Below, piece after piece: positions 7,836 to 17,006 of a stretch of DNA of 64,000 nucleotides (positions are counted from its first letter, which is position 1; every line of letters begins with the position of its first letter). This stretch comes from SB11 sp965249955 (lineage in GTDB: Bacteria; Bacteroidota; Bacteroidia; UBA8524). Below the pieces are notes generated by a model. The model was not told the origin of the DNA. It saw nothing but the letters and a program-made list of their open reading frames with translations, and did no database searches. Made by a program: the position numbers and the translations under genes. Location: positions 3,534,001 to 3,598,000 of the forward strand of contig OZ252261.1 of assembly GCA_965249955.1 (NCBI GenBank). The letters are read 5' to 3'.

Positions 7836-9401
7836 ATGTTTGGCAATTCAAATAACGAGCTAAGGCAAAAACTCATCAATCTTATGTATTTGGTGTTTAT
7901 TACCCTTGCTTTTATCTATTTGCCGTCAGACTTTATCGATTCATCAAAATACCTAAAACGAACCTTTGAGCAAAATGAACAAGAGTTTGCTTTAAAAACG
8001 GCGAACCAAAAAAGTTTGTTAAACGAGCAGTTATACCTTAACACTCCGCTAGCACAAGATTATTACAACATAATGGATATAGCTTTAGCCATAGATTCAG
8101 CCACAGCGCACATCAATCGTATGCAAAGTACATTAGAGTTGAATGTGGGAGGGTATAATGGCAATAACTATATCAACAAATCAAAAAACTTTCTATTATC
8201 AAGCAATCTTTTGGTTGATGATGGTAGGGCATCAGTACTTGAAGCCCAAATTGAAGCCATAAAAGAGAGAGTAAGAGGTCATAATTTGGCAAATATTACT
8301 CCCTTTCTCGATTCACTTCTGCCTACCAATATTAAAATTGTAAACTCAAAAGGGAAAAACAAAACTTGGGAGAGTTACTTTTTTAGTAAAACTCCTGTAG
8401 CTATGGTAAGTACCAATTTATCAAAAATTAAAGCTGATTTAGCTTATACTAAGTTAAAATTAGTCGAGTATTTGATAAACAATGTTAGCAACGGAAATTC
8501 AGATAAAAACGTAAGCATACTATCAAGCAACTCAATAGCAGTAGAAGTATTAGCTGCCAAAAGTTTTGAGTTGGGTGATAAAATTGCCTTTAAAGTGATT
8601 TTACTCGATTCATTAAGAAAAGGGAAAGGCAATGGAAGTGGGGGAGCTAGTGGTGGAGATTATAGCGGAATAAAAACTTACCTTAAAAAAGGTGGTAAGT
8701 TTATAAAAACATTAAATATTGGCGATGGCGGTATAGTATCGTTTACAGCCAACGAAACAGGTAAATTTGAGTTGGTTGTAGAAGACAGTGCAAAAGTAAA
8801 TACGCAAAACTTTACGGTAACCAATTTGCGCAACGCCTATACCGAAAAAAACAGCCCTGAAATAATGTATTTGGGTATAGATAACCCAATACTAATACAA
8901 ACTAGCAGGCTTGAAGGGCAGGAAATAGAAACTGAAATAGATATGGGTGAAGTAATACCCTTTGGCGGTAAATATTATTTACGTTTTACCAGTGAAGGTT
9001 TAGCTCACTTAAAAGTATATGCCAAAAATAAAGACGGTAGATTTTTGGTCACTGAAAAAACCTATGAAGTAAAAAAACTCCCAACACCAAGTATATTGCT
9101 TGATGGTAAAGCAGGAGGAAACATATCACAAAAAATACTTCAAGTACAAAACAAACTGGTGGCATTAGCCCCCAATATTGATGTAAATGATATTTACAAT
9201 ATTCTTAGTTTTGAGGTAATATGGGTACACAGCAGAGGCAAAGAATCAGTTGTAAATAGGGGAGAAACCTTTACCTATGAAGCAAGAAAACTACTTAGGG
9301 AAACTAAAAGTGGCGATTTAGTAGTTATTGATAATATAAAAATAAAAGCTACCGATGGCACATTAAAAGATGTTGCCCCAATAGTGTTTAGTGTAAAATA
9401 A
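7836..9401 (+). CDS. GldM-like periplasmic motor shaft protein
   Basis: This encodes 521 residues. The N-terminus ELRQKLINLMYLVFITLAF closely resembles GldM: one TM helix (about 13-30) preceded by Arg10, the counterpart of Arg9 that pairs with the GldL glutamate, and with Asp32 at the place of Glu31. The rest is a long periplasmic region: helices to about residue 125, then several beta domains, as in the rod of GldM. A Gly-rich, low-complexity loop (GKGNGSGGASGG) lies near residue 270. It is 13 bases from the next gene, so it is co-transcribed. gldK and gldN, normally on either side, are absent. Confidence 0.85.
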   Translation: MFGNSNNELRQKLINLMYLVFITLAFIYLPSDFIDSSKYLKRTFEQNEQEFALKTANQKSLLNEQLYLNTPLAQDYYNIMDIALAIDSATAHINRMQSTLELNVGGYNGNNYINKSKNFLLSSNLLVDDGRASVLEAQIEAIKERVRGHNLANITPFLDSLLPTNIKIVNSKGKNKTWESYFFSKTPVAMVSTNLSKIKADLAYTKLKLVEYLINNVSNGNSDKNVSILSSNSIAVEVLAAKSFELGDKIAFKVILLDSLRKGKGNGSGGASGGDYSGIKTYLKKGGKFIKTLNIGDGGIVSFTANETGKFELVVEDSAKVNTQNFTVTNLRNAYTEKNSPEIMYLGIDNPILIQTSRLEGQEIETEIDMGEVIPFGGKYYLRFTSEGLAHLKVYAKNKDGRFLVTEKTYEVKKLPTPSILLDGKAGGNISQKILQVQNKLVALAPNIDVNDIYNILSFEVIWVHSRGKESVVNRGETFTYEARKLLRETKSGDLVVIDNIKIKATDGTLKDVAPIVFSVK

Positions 9402-9414
9402 GAGAGAGATAATA

Positions 9415-11580
9415 GTGCTAAAAGGAATTAAATATATGTTTTTACTGTGGGCTGTTTTAGCGGTACAATTGTGCCGTGCAGGAACAGACAGTACTGCATT
9501 TATTCCCCTTTCGGGCAATATATTCTCAAACAAAACATTAGAAAAAGGTCGCTATCTTATTAGCTCAAACCTAAGAATAGGAAAAGAAGCCGTATTAACC
9601 ATAGAAGCAGGAAGCCATTTGGTGTTTAACCCCGGAACTGAGATAATAATAATAGGAGGATTAAAAGTTGAAGGCAAAGCTAACAATCAAGTGCGTTTTT
9701 ATAGCCTCAACAGCAGCGAAGAAGGTATAGGTATAAATATTACAGGTGATAATAGTGCAGCCGAGATAAACATACAATATGCTGTTTTTTCATCACTTAT
9801 ACGTCCATTATCGTTTGATAATAAATGGTACCGAAAACAGGTAATCGTTGCCAATTCACAATTTACCAATATCAATACCAACGATGCCGCCATATTAGTG
9901 GCCAATGCTGAGTACCTTAAAAACAGGGAAACAATACCCTTTATTTTTGAAGAAAACCTGTTTAATGATAACTATAGTAACATTAACATTACCAGTCTAT
10001 CAGCTCACAACATAGCATACTCATTTAATAATAATGTGTTTTGCAACAACTCTTACTACGATTATAGGGGAAGAGCAAAAAACAACGTTATTTATGGGCA
10101 GTTGGATAACGACGCAGACAAAAAACCGATACAGTTTGAGAACAATGTATTAATAAACAACTACACCTTTCACGATGAATCGGACTTAGTGATAGACTTT
10201 TCGGGAATTGGTTTAGAGGGTACAGCACAAGAGTTTGTTGCAAAAAATAATTATTGGGGACACGACGTTGACGAAGCAAAAGCCTCGCAAAGTACCTTTG
10301 GTTTTAATAAAGACAAATTTTCTCCCACAATAGTTTTATCACCCATTTCAACCAATATACCGCAAAAAACAAAAGCGTTTATTGACTATGCAGATGTAGG
10401 TGGGGTGGTTTTTGATGCAAACGCACCAGTGATAAATTATATAGGCAAAACCATTACCCTAAACCTTTCGCAACCCATTGATAAAAATCAAAAGCCACAG
10501 CTATTGGCGGTGTATTTAGATACATCTATAGGCAAAATATTAAGCCAACCCCTTACCGATTTCGAGTTTAACTACTCAAAAGGCAGTAAAACAGCAACAA
10601 TAACTATTAAAAAAGTATCAGGAATTGAGCACGCTTTTTATTTAAAATTGGGTGGTTTGCTTGATGATGAAGGTTTTGAGCTTCCTAGTTTTGATATTGG
10701 CAGGTTGTATTTAAATAGAATATACGGACAGTATAAAAATAACCGAAAAATAAACTTAGACTTATTTTTTGCTAATGCGGCACTTTGGAAGAAACCTTTG
10801 CCTAGTGCTGCCGAAATTGAAACTATTGACCCCACATTAAAAGAAATGGAACAACGTAAAACCTCTGTAGAATGGGGTGTAATGAGCGGTGTTACCAACT
10901 ATTTTGGTGATTTAAGTACCAATGATTTTAACAGAGACGAAATAAACAATGTATACGGTTTACGTTTTAGGTATAACTTTAAGAAAAGACTTAGTATGCG
11001 TGGTTTGCTGGATATAGGGCAGCTAAGCGGAAACGATCGTTATTCCGAAAACCCATTAAAACGCCGTAGAAACCTAAATTTCAGATCACCCTTATATAGC
11101 ATATCTACTCAGTTAGAATATCATTTAAGCCCCTATATATTTAATGATAGAAATCGTTTTATACCCAGTATAAGCTCAGGTTTAACACTATTTTATTTTA
11201 AACCAACGGCCACATATAATGGAAAAAAATACGATTTGCACGCCATTGGTACTGAAGGACAAACAATTGGAGCATTAAAACCATATAGTCTTGTACAATT
11301 AGCATTACCCATTAGTTTAAGCTTTAAAACCCTGCTTGGTTACCATTTTGTTGCAGAATTAGAGGTTGATTTTGTAAAAACGTTTACCGACCATTTGGAC
11401 GATGTAAGTACTAAATATCCTAATTTAGCTGCAGTGCAAGCTCAAAATGCAGGCGAAGATGCAACAGCAATAAAACAATTAGTAAACCCCGGTGGACTAA
11501 CAGAAGGAAATGTGAGGGGAGACCCAACTAAAAAAGATTGGTATTTACTGTTAGGCGTTAGCCTTTCGTATAGGTTTTAA
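9415..11580 (+). CDS. Outer-membrane protein with beta-helix N-terminus and beta-barrel C-terminus
   Basis: This encodes 721 residues from a GTG at 9415; the ATG at 9436 would lose the Lys residues that precede the signal peptide (cleavage near CRAG, residue 23). Residues about 40-290 show parallel beta-helix spacing with many Asn turns (for example NNVFCNN, ENNVLINN, AKNNYWGHDV, a typical NNYWG end cap). A middle beta domain spans about 300-440. From about 480 the sequence looks like an outer-membrane barrel of the DUF6089/PorG-like kind (GVTNYFGDLS, several amphipathic strands, terminal SLSYRF). It is co-transcribed with the GldL/GldM-like genes. It could be the outer-membrane partner of that motor; function is inferred from context only. 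Confidence 0.65.
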   Translation: MLKGIKYMFLLWAVLAVQLCRAGTDSTAFIPLSGNIFSNKTLEKGRYLISSNLRIGKEAVLTIEAGSHLVFNPGTEIIIIGGLKVEGKANNQVRFYSLNSSEEGIGINITGDNSAAEINIQYAVFSSLIRPLSFDNKWYRKQVIVANSQFTNINTNDAAILVANAEYLKNRETIPFIFEENLFNDNYSNINITSLSAHNIAYSFNNNVFCNNSYYDYRGRAKNNVIYGQLDNDADKKPIQFENNVLINNYTFHDESDLVIDFSGIGLEGTAQEFVAKNNYWGHDVDEAKASQSTFGFNKDKFSPTIVLSPISTNIPQKTKAFIDYADVGGVVFDANAPVINYIGKTITLNLSQPIDKNQKPQLLAVYLDTSIGKILSQPLTDFEFNYSKGSKTATITIKKVSGIEHAFYLKLGGLLDDEGFELPSFDIGRLYLNRIYGQYKNNRKINLDLFFANAALWKKPLPSAAEIETIDPTLKEMEQRKTSVEWGVMSGVTNYFGDLSTNDFNRDEINNVYGLRFRYNFKKRLSMRGLLDIGQLSGNDRYSENPLKRRRNLNFRSPLYSISTQLEYHLSPYIFNDRNRFIPSISSGLTLFYFKPTATYNGKKYDLHAIGTEGQTIGALKPYSLVQLALPISLSFKTLLGYHFVAELEVDFVKTFTDHLDDVSTKYPNLAAVQAQNAGEDATAIKQLVNPGGLTEGNVRGDPTKKDWYLLLGVSLSYRF

Positions 11581-11831
11581 ACAGTAGGTGTAGCAAGGTG
11601 TGTATAATATTATACAACAAAAGAATCGACACAAGAAATTAAAATATTAAGCACAAATGTTGTATAAATTGGCTAAAACATTGTGTTTCAGCTGAAAGTA
11701 TTGTAATAAATTTGTTTTTGATTTTCTAAGCAAATAGTGATATAGCAGCATAAATATAAAATTGGTTAATAACTCAACCCATGTTTCACACTTTATATAA
11801 TTTATTATTGAGTAAAGATTTACACTGATTT

Positions 11832-13343
11832 ATGAAAACAATCTTTAAACTAACCCTATCCTTTATATTAATAGGATTGTTTGCCCTTCCTGCGGTGGCG
11901 CAAAAAAAGACTACTACTACAGATAAAAACAAAACGGCTAGCAAATCAAAATCCAAAGCAGCACGTTTTCTTTTTACCAAAGAAGCTAAACGTATGGTTG
12001 TTGGCCTTCAAGCAGGTACATCATTCTTTCATGGTGATGCTGATAAAATTAAGCCGGGATGGGCAGCAGGAGCTAACTTTCGCTACAATCTTTCGCACGT
12101 ACTGGGTGTAAGGGTATTATTTAATGTGGCCAATGTACGCTCAGCCGTTCAAAAACCCGGGCAGTTTGGCTTTCAGTACTACGATTTAAGTTCAAACATA
12201 TTTGAATACCAAGGTCAGATGATTTTGACAGTAGGTAATATTTCTTTCTTTAAAGAACAGTGGAAATGGAATATGTACACCTTTGCAGGTGTAGGTCAAG
12301 TAATGATGCGTAGTAAAAGCACTTTTGAGCTTACATCAAGTAACGTTGAACGAAATACACAATACAATAAAACACACATAGCGTTTACTTATGGTATTGG
12401 TATAAAACGTAACATTAATAAAAGCCTTGATATTGGATTTGAATACGGTATGCGTTGGACACGTACCGACTCTATGGACATTCTTAATGCGCCTATTCAC
12501 CCCAACCGTAGGTTCGATTCTTATTCATTCCCTCAGTTGATATTAAACTTCAAAATTGGTAGAGGCGGACGTGAGCACTTGGATTGGATTAACCCTATTG
12601 CCAGTGTGTATGAAGAAGTAACCAATATTGCAGATAAATTAGATAAGTTGGATAAAGACTCTGACGGTGATGGTGTTGCTGATAGGTTTGACAAGGAAGA
12701 AAACACACCTGCTGGAGCTAAAGTATGGGGTAGTGGTGAAGCTGTTGACTTAGATAACGATGGTGTGCCCGATATAAACGACCAAGAGCCCAATACACCT
12801 CCGGGTGCTAAGGTAGACCCGAATACAGGTATGGCTGAAGATGAAGATGGTGATGGTGTACCTGATATTTTAGATTTATCTCCCAATACAGATTCTAGGT
12901 ATATGGTAAACCACCAAGGTATACCCATTATGTCAAAAGAAGCTGCCGACCAAATAGTAAACAACCAAGGCGATAATATTATTACCAGTATTGGCGGTAG
13001 AGGTGGTATTAGCTTCTTACCCGCAGTATTTTTTGCTACCAATATTGATGAGCCATACCCTACACATTTGCCCGATTTACAAAACGTAGCACTAGCAATG
13101 AAAAATAACCCCAATATTAAACTTGAGGTAATTGGCAATGCTGATTTACGTAATAGCGATGCTTACAATTTAAAATTAGCTCAACGCCGTGCTGATAACG
13201 TTAAAAAAATACTAGTGAAATTTGGTGTTGATCCTTCACGTTTGATTACAAAAACAAACGGTGAGCGTGTACCAATTACTACCGGTACATCTGCAATGCA
13301 ATTGCAAGCTAACCGTCGTGTACAGTTTTTTGTAGCACAATAA
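11832..13343 (+). CDS. OmpA-family outer-membrane protein with thrombospondin type 3 repeats
   Basis: This encodes 503 residues with a signal peptide (about 1-24, ending AVAQ) and a Lys-rich linker. A beta-barrel region (about 50-245) is followed by three calcium-binding TSP3-type repeats (DSDGDGVADRFD, DLDNDGVPDIND, DEDGDGVPDILD, about 275-355) and a C-terminal OmpA domain that binds peptidoglycan (NPNIKLEVIGNADLR and the LAQRRADNVKK motif). It should tie the outer membrane to the cell wall. It lies 250 bases after the GldL/M operon and may or may not be part of that system. A TAAATTTG box at 11707-11714 could be its promoter, but no good -33 box is seen. Confidence 0.85.
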   Translation: MKTIFKLTLSFILIGLFALPAVAQKKTTTTDKNKTASKSKSKAARFLFTKEAKRMVVGLQAGTSFFHGDADKIKPGWAAGANFRYNLSHVLGVRVLFNVANVRSAVQKPGQFGFQYYDLSSNIFEYQGQMILTVGNISFFKEQWKWNMYTFAGVGQVMMRSKSTFELTSSNVERNTQYNKTHIAFTYGIGIKRNINKSLDIGFEYGMRWTRTDSMDILNAPIHPNRRFDSYSFPQLILNFKIGRGGREHLDWINPIASVYEEVTNIADKLDKLDKDSDGDGVADRFDKEENTPAGAKVWGSGEAVDLDNDGVPDINDQEPNTPPGAKVDPNTGMAEDEDGDGVPDILDLSPNTDSRYMVNHQGIPIMSKEAADQIVNNQGDNIITSIGGRGGISFLPAVFFATNIDEPYPTHLPDLQNVALAMKNNPNIKLEVIGNADLRNSDAYNLKLAQRRADNVKKILVKFGVDPSRLITKTNGERVPITTGTSAMQLQANRRVQFFVAQ

Positions 13344-13363
13344 TTAGTGAAACATCTTTTATA

Positions 13364-13397
13364 AAAAAAACGCGAGGCAAACACCTCGCGTTTTTTT
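13364..13397. terminator. Bidirectional terminator
   Basis: A 14-bp perfect stem (13364-13377 with 13384-13397) with poly-A and poly-T edges and a 6-base loop lies between the convergent genes ending at 13343 and 13460. Confidence 0.88.
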
Positions 13398-13459
13398 ATG
13401 CCCTAAGTTTCAGTAAACTAAAGAAGGGTTTTAATAGTTTTGGGTTAAAAAAGATAGTA

Positions 13460-13804
13460 TTATACACCAACGCATTGGCGTATTTCTACACTAGTACCTT
13501 CGCCATTTAGTATCGGGCAAGCTTGGGCAATAGCAGCAGCATCGTTTATATTTTTAGCCAAAATAACTATGTAACCGGCTATTGAGTCATTTTGCTGACT
13601 ATAAGCACCACTTTCCATTATACCCTTAGGTTTTAATACTATACCTTGTTTGGCCAAATGCGTGCCGCCTATCAGTTGTCCATTTACTTCAATACCTTCC
13701 GTCCAATCAGTCCACTGCCGCATATATAGTTCCATTTGTTGTTGTGACGGCTGAGCCTCAGGAGTGATAATATCCATGCGAAAAAAAAGCGTGTAACTAT
13801 TCAT
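13460..13804 (-). CDS. YCII-related (dimeric alpha/beta barrel) protein
   Basis: This encodes 114 residues. The pattern LFFRMD, then QWTDWTEGIEVNG, LIGGTHLAKQGIVLKP, GYIVILAKNINDAAAIAQACPILNGEGTSVEIRQC is that of YCII-domain proteins (the DGPF / PhnB-type group often beside ECF sigma factors). These are small cytosolic proteins without a settled reaction. No sigma factor is nearby. It stands alone on the minus strand, convergent with the OmpA gene. Confidence 0.75.
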   Translation of the reverse strand: MNSYTLFFRMDIITPEAQPSQQQMELYMRQWTDWTEGIEVNGQLIGGTHLAKQGIVLKPKGIMESGAYSQQNDSIAGYIVILAKNINDAAAIAQACPILNGEGTSVEIRQCVGV

Positions 13805-14028
13805 AGTTGTCCTGTTAAGGTTTATTTATAAAACAAAGTTAGATATGTAAACAACATACCAACGGGTGCATTTGCGGCAACCTAAAAGGTGTTTTGCGAC
13901 AAGAGTAGTAAGAATAGTAATGGCGTAAATAGGTGTAAAATGCCCCGTTTAGGTTAAATTAATACGCATTTATAAAACTTTTTTGATTAATAGTACTGCC
14001 TTCTATAACGATTAAAAAGGCAATAGAC

Positions 14029-14505
14029 CTAGTCTTTATTTTCCTGCAATAGTATTTTTTTGATTATTACAATTTGCCCTAAGTGGTAATGGGTATGCTC
14101 TATTATTCCGTTTAAGTTTCTAAAATAAGTGCCGTATTTTTTATCGGTAAAGTTTTCACCAAGTATGCTATCAGGCAGTTTTTCAATTAGTTTAACAAAG
14201 CGTTCAACATCCTTCCAAATTTTATTTAATAGCTGCTCCCAATCTTCTTGCGACTGAATAGGGGGATGGCTAAAGCTAAACTCGTCCTTGGCATTTAGTG
14301 GCTCACCTTCTAATACTTTAGTTACAGCCTCTACGTAATAGCTTATATGATATACAAGGGTAGCTATAGTGTTAAACGTATACACTTTTGTGGTAGCCTG
14401 TTGCCAGCTAACATCTTTTAAATTGTCTTTTAAGTTTGATGTTGTCCAGTTTCCGCCAAAAAACACATCGTTCATGTGTTTGGCTATTTGTGCAGTAGTG
14501 TTCAT
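14029..14505 (-). CDS. DinB/DUF1572-like four-helix protein
   Basis: This encodes 158 residues. It has the DinB-superfamily arrangement: a first His in LVYHISYYVEAVTKVLEG (about residue 53), and paired His in IIEHTHYHLGQIVIIKK near the C-terminus that would complete a metal site. Members include metal-dependent thiol transferases; the role of most is unknown. It is in the same direction as the following AraC gene, 41 bases apart, and may be read from that operon. Confidence 0.75.
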   Translation of the reverse strand: MNTTAQIAKHMNDVFFGGNWTTSNLKDNLKDVSWQQATTKVYTFNTIATLVYHISYYVEAVTKVLEGEPLNAKDEFSFSHPPIQSQEDWEQLLNKIWKDVERFVKLIEKLPDSILGENFTDKKYGTYFRNLNGIIEHTHYHLGQIVIIKKILLQENKD

Positions 14506-14546
14506 AGTTTTACTTCTATTTACACTACCAAATATAACAGCCCCAA

Positions 14547-15473
14547 TTAATTAAACGAAGCTCTAAACTGTAGTGGGGAAAGATTTGTTTTGGTTTTGAA
14601 TAGTTTACTAAACGACTGTGGATGCTCAAATCCCAATAGATAAGCGACTTCACTAACCGATAAATCAGTAGTAGATAGTTTCTCTTTTGCCTTGTCAATC
14701 AATTTATCATGTATATGCTGTTGGGTGCTTTGACCTGTCAAAACTTTAAGTAACCCACTTAGGTAATTAGGTGATACATTAAGCATATCAGCAATGTATT
14801 GCACAGTAGGCAAGCCTTTTTCGGTCAAATCATCATCATTAAAGTAGTCAGATAAAATACCTTCCAGTTTTTCAAGTATTTTATGATTACCTATTTTCCT
14901 AGTAATAAACTGTCTATTGTAAAACCGTTCTGAATAGGTGAGTAGCAGTTCAAACTGAGCAATCATCACATTTTGACTAAACTTATCAATATTAGAACTA
15001 ATCTCATGCCTAATGTTATGGGCAATATCAGTAACAATAGCTTCTTCTTTTTCTGAGAGAAATAAAGCTTCGTTTACTGCATAATCAAAATACTCGTATT
15101 GTTTTATGGTTTTTGCTAAAGGCGTATTCCATAAAAAATCGGGATGGATAAGTAATATCCATCCCGAATGTTGTGTGTTTTCAGTTCCTTTTTTTACCTC
15201 AATACTAAATACTTGCCCGGGCGACATAAAAAACATTACCCCATCATCAAAGTCATACTCTTGTTGGCCGTATTTATACTTTACATTAGAAGCACGTTTT
15301 AAAGAAACAGAATAGAAATCTAATATCCAGTTTATTGGTTTAGTGTCTACAAGCAAATGAGAAATGTTTTCCAAAAGAACAATACTAATTAAAGGGTGTT
15401 CAGGTTTGGGCAGTCCCCTTAACTTATGATACTCGCTAATAGTTTTTATTCTATGCAGTTTAGTATTTGACAC
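14547..15473 (-). CDS. AraC-family transcriptional regulator
   Basis: This encodes 308 residues. The C-terminal 95 residues hold two helix-turn-helix motifs (YIADMLNVSPNYLSGLLK and VAYLLGFEHPQSFSKLFK) typical of AraC/XylS. The N-terminal part has a cupin-like sensor pattern (DDGVMFFMSPGQVFSIE). It begins 12 bases after the stop of the NmrA-like gene on the same strand, so the regulator is probably the second gene of that operon and may control it. The ligand is unknown. Confidence 0.88.
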   Translation of the reverse strand: MSNTKLHRIKTISEYHKLRGLPKPEHPLISIVLLENISHLLVDTKPINWILDFYSVSLKRASNVKYKYGQQEYDFDDGVMFFMSPGQVFSIEVKKGTENTQHSGWILLIHPDFLWNTPLAKTIKQYEYFDYAVNEALFLSEKEEAIVTDIAHNIRHEISSNIDKFSQNVMIAQFELLLTYSERFYNRQFITRKIGNHKILEKLEGILSDYFNDDDLTEKGLPTVQYIADMLNVSPNYLSGLLKVLTGQSTQQHIHDKLIDKAKEKLSTTDLSVSEVAYLLGFEHPQSFSKLFKTKTNLSPLQFRASFN

Positions 15474-15485
15474 GTACTAAGTTAA

Positions 15486-16388
15486 TTATTGTTGATTATA
15501 AACAGCTGCAAAATCTTTTGCAAAGTCATTAAACTTCACATTTCCCAATACAGGGCGATTCTGGAAGTAATCTTCATACAACACATTTTCTCTTCTGCTA
15601 GCATTCATTTCTACCAATCCTTTAGCTATTTGCGGGTTCATTCCTGCATCCAGCAAACCGTTTAGTATTTCATCGTCAGAAACTACCAACCACTTTAAAT
15701 CAGGTTTGCCAATTGCATTACCCAAAATGCTCGCTATTTCGTTTGGAGAAACCTCATCACTGGCTATATAACGTATTTCTCTTCCATTAAAAGGTTTTTC
15801 AATCTCTTCAGCAATCACTGCGGCAATATCTATGGGTGAAACCCAAGGTTCTTTTTCATTACCTCCATAGTTGCCAATTATTGCTTCTTGTGCTTTAATG
15901 GTAGGCATAAATGCAAACATATTGTAATAGAAACCAACAGGGCGCATAAATTTAATTGAGACATCGCTAGGTAATTCTCTTAAAATGTTCTCAGCATTGT
16001 AATGAAAATCCAAAAGACCATTGTTTTTATCAGTATGTGCGCCAACGCTGCTAAGGTGAACTACTTGCTTTACACCTGCATTTAAAATTGCTTGCTTATA
16101 ATTATTTACAATGTTGTTGATAGAATCTATATAATTAAGACTTTGATCAAAGAAACTACCTGCTCCCAGTGCTTCCATAACATAAACCACATCAGCACCA
16201 TTAAAAGTTACTGAGAGAAAACCAGCATCTTCCATTGTACCTATGGCGGCTGTTGCACCAATAGCTTCAATTTCATTCTGTCTTTCAGTTCTACTACTGA
16301 TAACAGTAACCGAATGACCTTTTTGCACTAACTCTAGTGTAAGTGGCTTGCTAATATGACCTAATGAACCTGTTACTACAATTTTCAT
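15486..16388 (-). CDS. NmrA-like NAD(P)-binding protein (atypical SDR)
   Basis: This encodes 300 residues. A Rossmann fold starts at the N-terminus (MKIVVTGSLGHISKPL), with SSRTERQNEI after the second strand as a likely NADP-binding site, and HLSSVGAHTDKNNG and KFMRPVGFYYNMF as in NmrA/QOR2-type proteins. These act as quinone or NADPH sensors or reductases. It is the first gene of a two-gene unit with the AraC regulator. Substrate is not predictable. Confidence 0.82.
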   Translation of the reverse strand: MKIVVTGSLGHISKPLTLELVQKGHSVTVISSRTERQNEIEAIGATAAIGTMEDAGFLSVTFNGADVVYVMEALGAGSFFDQSLNYIDSINNIVNNYKQAILNAGVKQVVHLSSVGAHTDKNNGLLDFHYNAENILRELPSDVSIKFMRPVGFYYNMFAFMPTIKAQEAIIGNYGGNEKEPWVSPIDIAAVIAEEIEKPFNGREIRYIASDEVSPNEIASILGNAIGKPDLKWLVVSDDEILNGLLDAGMNPQIAKGLVEMNASRRENVLYEDYFQNRPVLGNVKFNDFAKDFAAVYNQQ

Positions 16389-16504
16389 ATTTCTGTTTTT
16401 TTAGTGATACAAAGGTGCGTAGCACAAGAAAAACAGATGTAGCCTAATCTACTGTTGTTGTAGCTGAAAACTATGTTATAGGATATATGAGGAGTGTAAA
16501 ATAA

Positions 16505-16534
16505 AAAAGCCGAAGTATTACTACTTCGGCTTTT
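16505..16534. terminator. Terminator downstream of the tRNA genes
   Basis: A 13-bp perfect stem (16505-16517 with 16522-16534) with A and T edges and a 4-base loop follows the 3' end of tRNA-Leu on the minus strand and also works toward the plus strand. Confidence 0.85.
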
Positions 16535-16535
16535 G

Positions 16536-16621
16536 TGCCCGGGGCGGGAATCGAACCCGCACTGGCATTACTGCCAACAGGATTTTAAGTCCTGCGCGTC
16601 TACCTATTCCGCCACCCGGGC
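16536..16621 (-). tRNA. tRNA-Leu (anticodon UAA)
   Basis: Read on the minus strand, an 86-base class II tRNA has a 7-bp acceptor stem (GCCCGGG with CCCGGGC), an anticodon loop with TAA flanked by a GGACT stem arm, a long variable arm, and the T-loop GTTCGATTC. The discriminator base is A and no CCA is encoded. Confidence 0.95.
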
Positions 16622-16648
16622 AGACGCATTTTCGTTTTTCTAATTAAA

Positions 16649-16697
16649 AACGGGTTTGAGGGTCATTCGGAATATTCCGTTTTCTCTCAAACCCGTT
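16649..16697. other. Hairpin between the two tRNA genes
   Basis: A 12-bp stem (16649-16660 with 16686-16697) encloses a second small palindrome, CGGAATATTCCG at 16668-16679. It lies in the 85-base spacer between tRNA-Gly and tRNA-Leu on the minus strand. It may be a processing or pausing signal in the tRNA precursor, or a remnant terminator. Confidence 0.5.
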
Positions 16698-16706
16698 CTT
16701 CTTTGG

Positions 16707-16779
16707 AGCAAGAGACGAGGTTCGAACTCGCGACCTCAACCTTGGCAAGGTTGCGCTCTACCAACTGAGCTACTCTCGC
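16707..16779 (-). tRNA. tRNA-Gly (anticodon GCC)
   Basis: On the minus strand, this 73-base tRNA has acceptor stem GCGAGAG with CTCTTGC (one G-T pair), D arm AGCTCAGTTGGTAGAGC, anticodon GCC in a CCTT/AAGG stem, and T-loop GTTCGAACC. Discriminator T; no encoded CCA. It is upstream of tRNA-Leu in the same transcript. Confidence 0.95.
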
Positions 16780-17006
16780 ATTTTGTAATTTCCCTTAGAT
16801 TATTTCCGTTTGGGGAGTGCAAATATAGTATTCTTTAAATTCAGCGCAAGGGGTAGATGAATATTTTTTTAATTTTTTCAGTAAAAAAACCTGTAATACC
16901 GCCTATGTTATTCATTTTCAATGTGGTTTTTTTATGGGGCTGAATGATTTTTTTTCAATAAAAGTGAGAACAAATAGGAGGGAAGTAATAGAAAACGTGT
17001 TTCGGC

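Noticed and set aside
9415..11580. Third gene as a GldN homologue
   Set aside because: The position after GldM suggests GldN, but the sequence has a beta-helix-like start and an outer-membrane barrel end, and more than double the usual GldN length.
11832..13343. OmpA protein as the T9SS component PorE
   Set aside because: PorE-type proteins are recalled to have TPR and other extra domains before OmpA; here a barrel and TSP3 repeats are seen, so I left it as general OmpA.
16656..16838. Small open frame on the plus strand across tRNA-Gly
   Set aside because: It overlaps the antisense of a well-formed tRNA and is a shadow.
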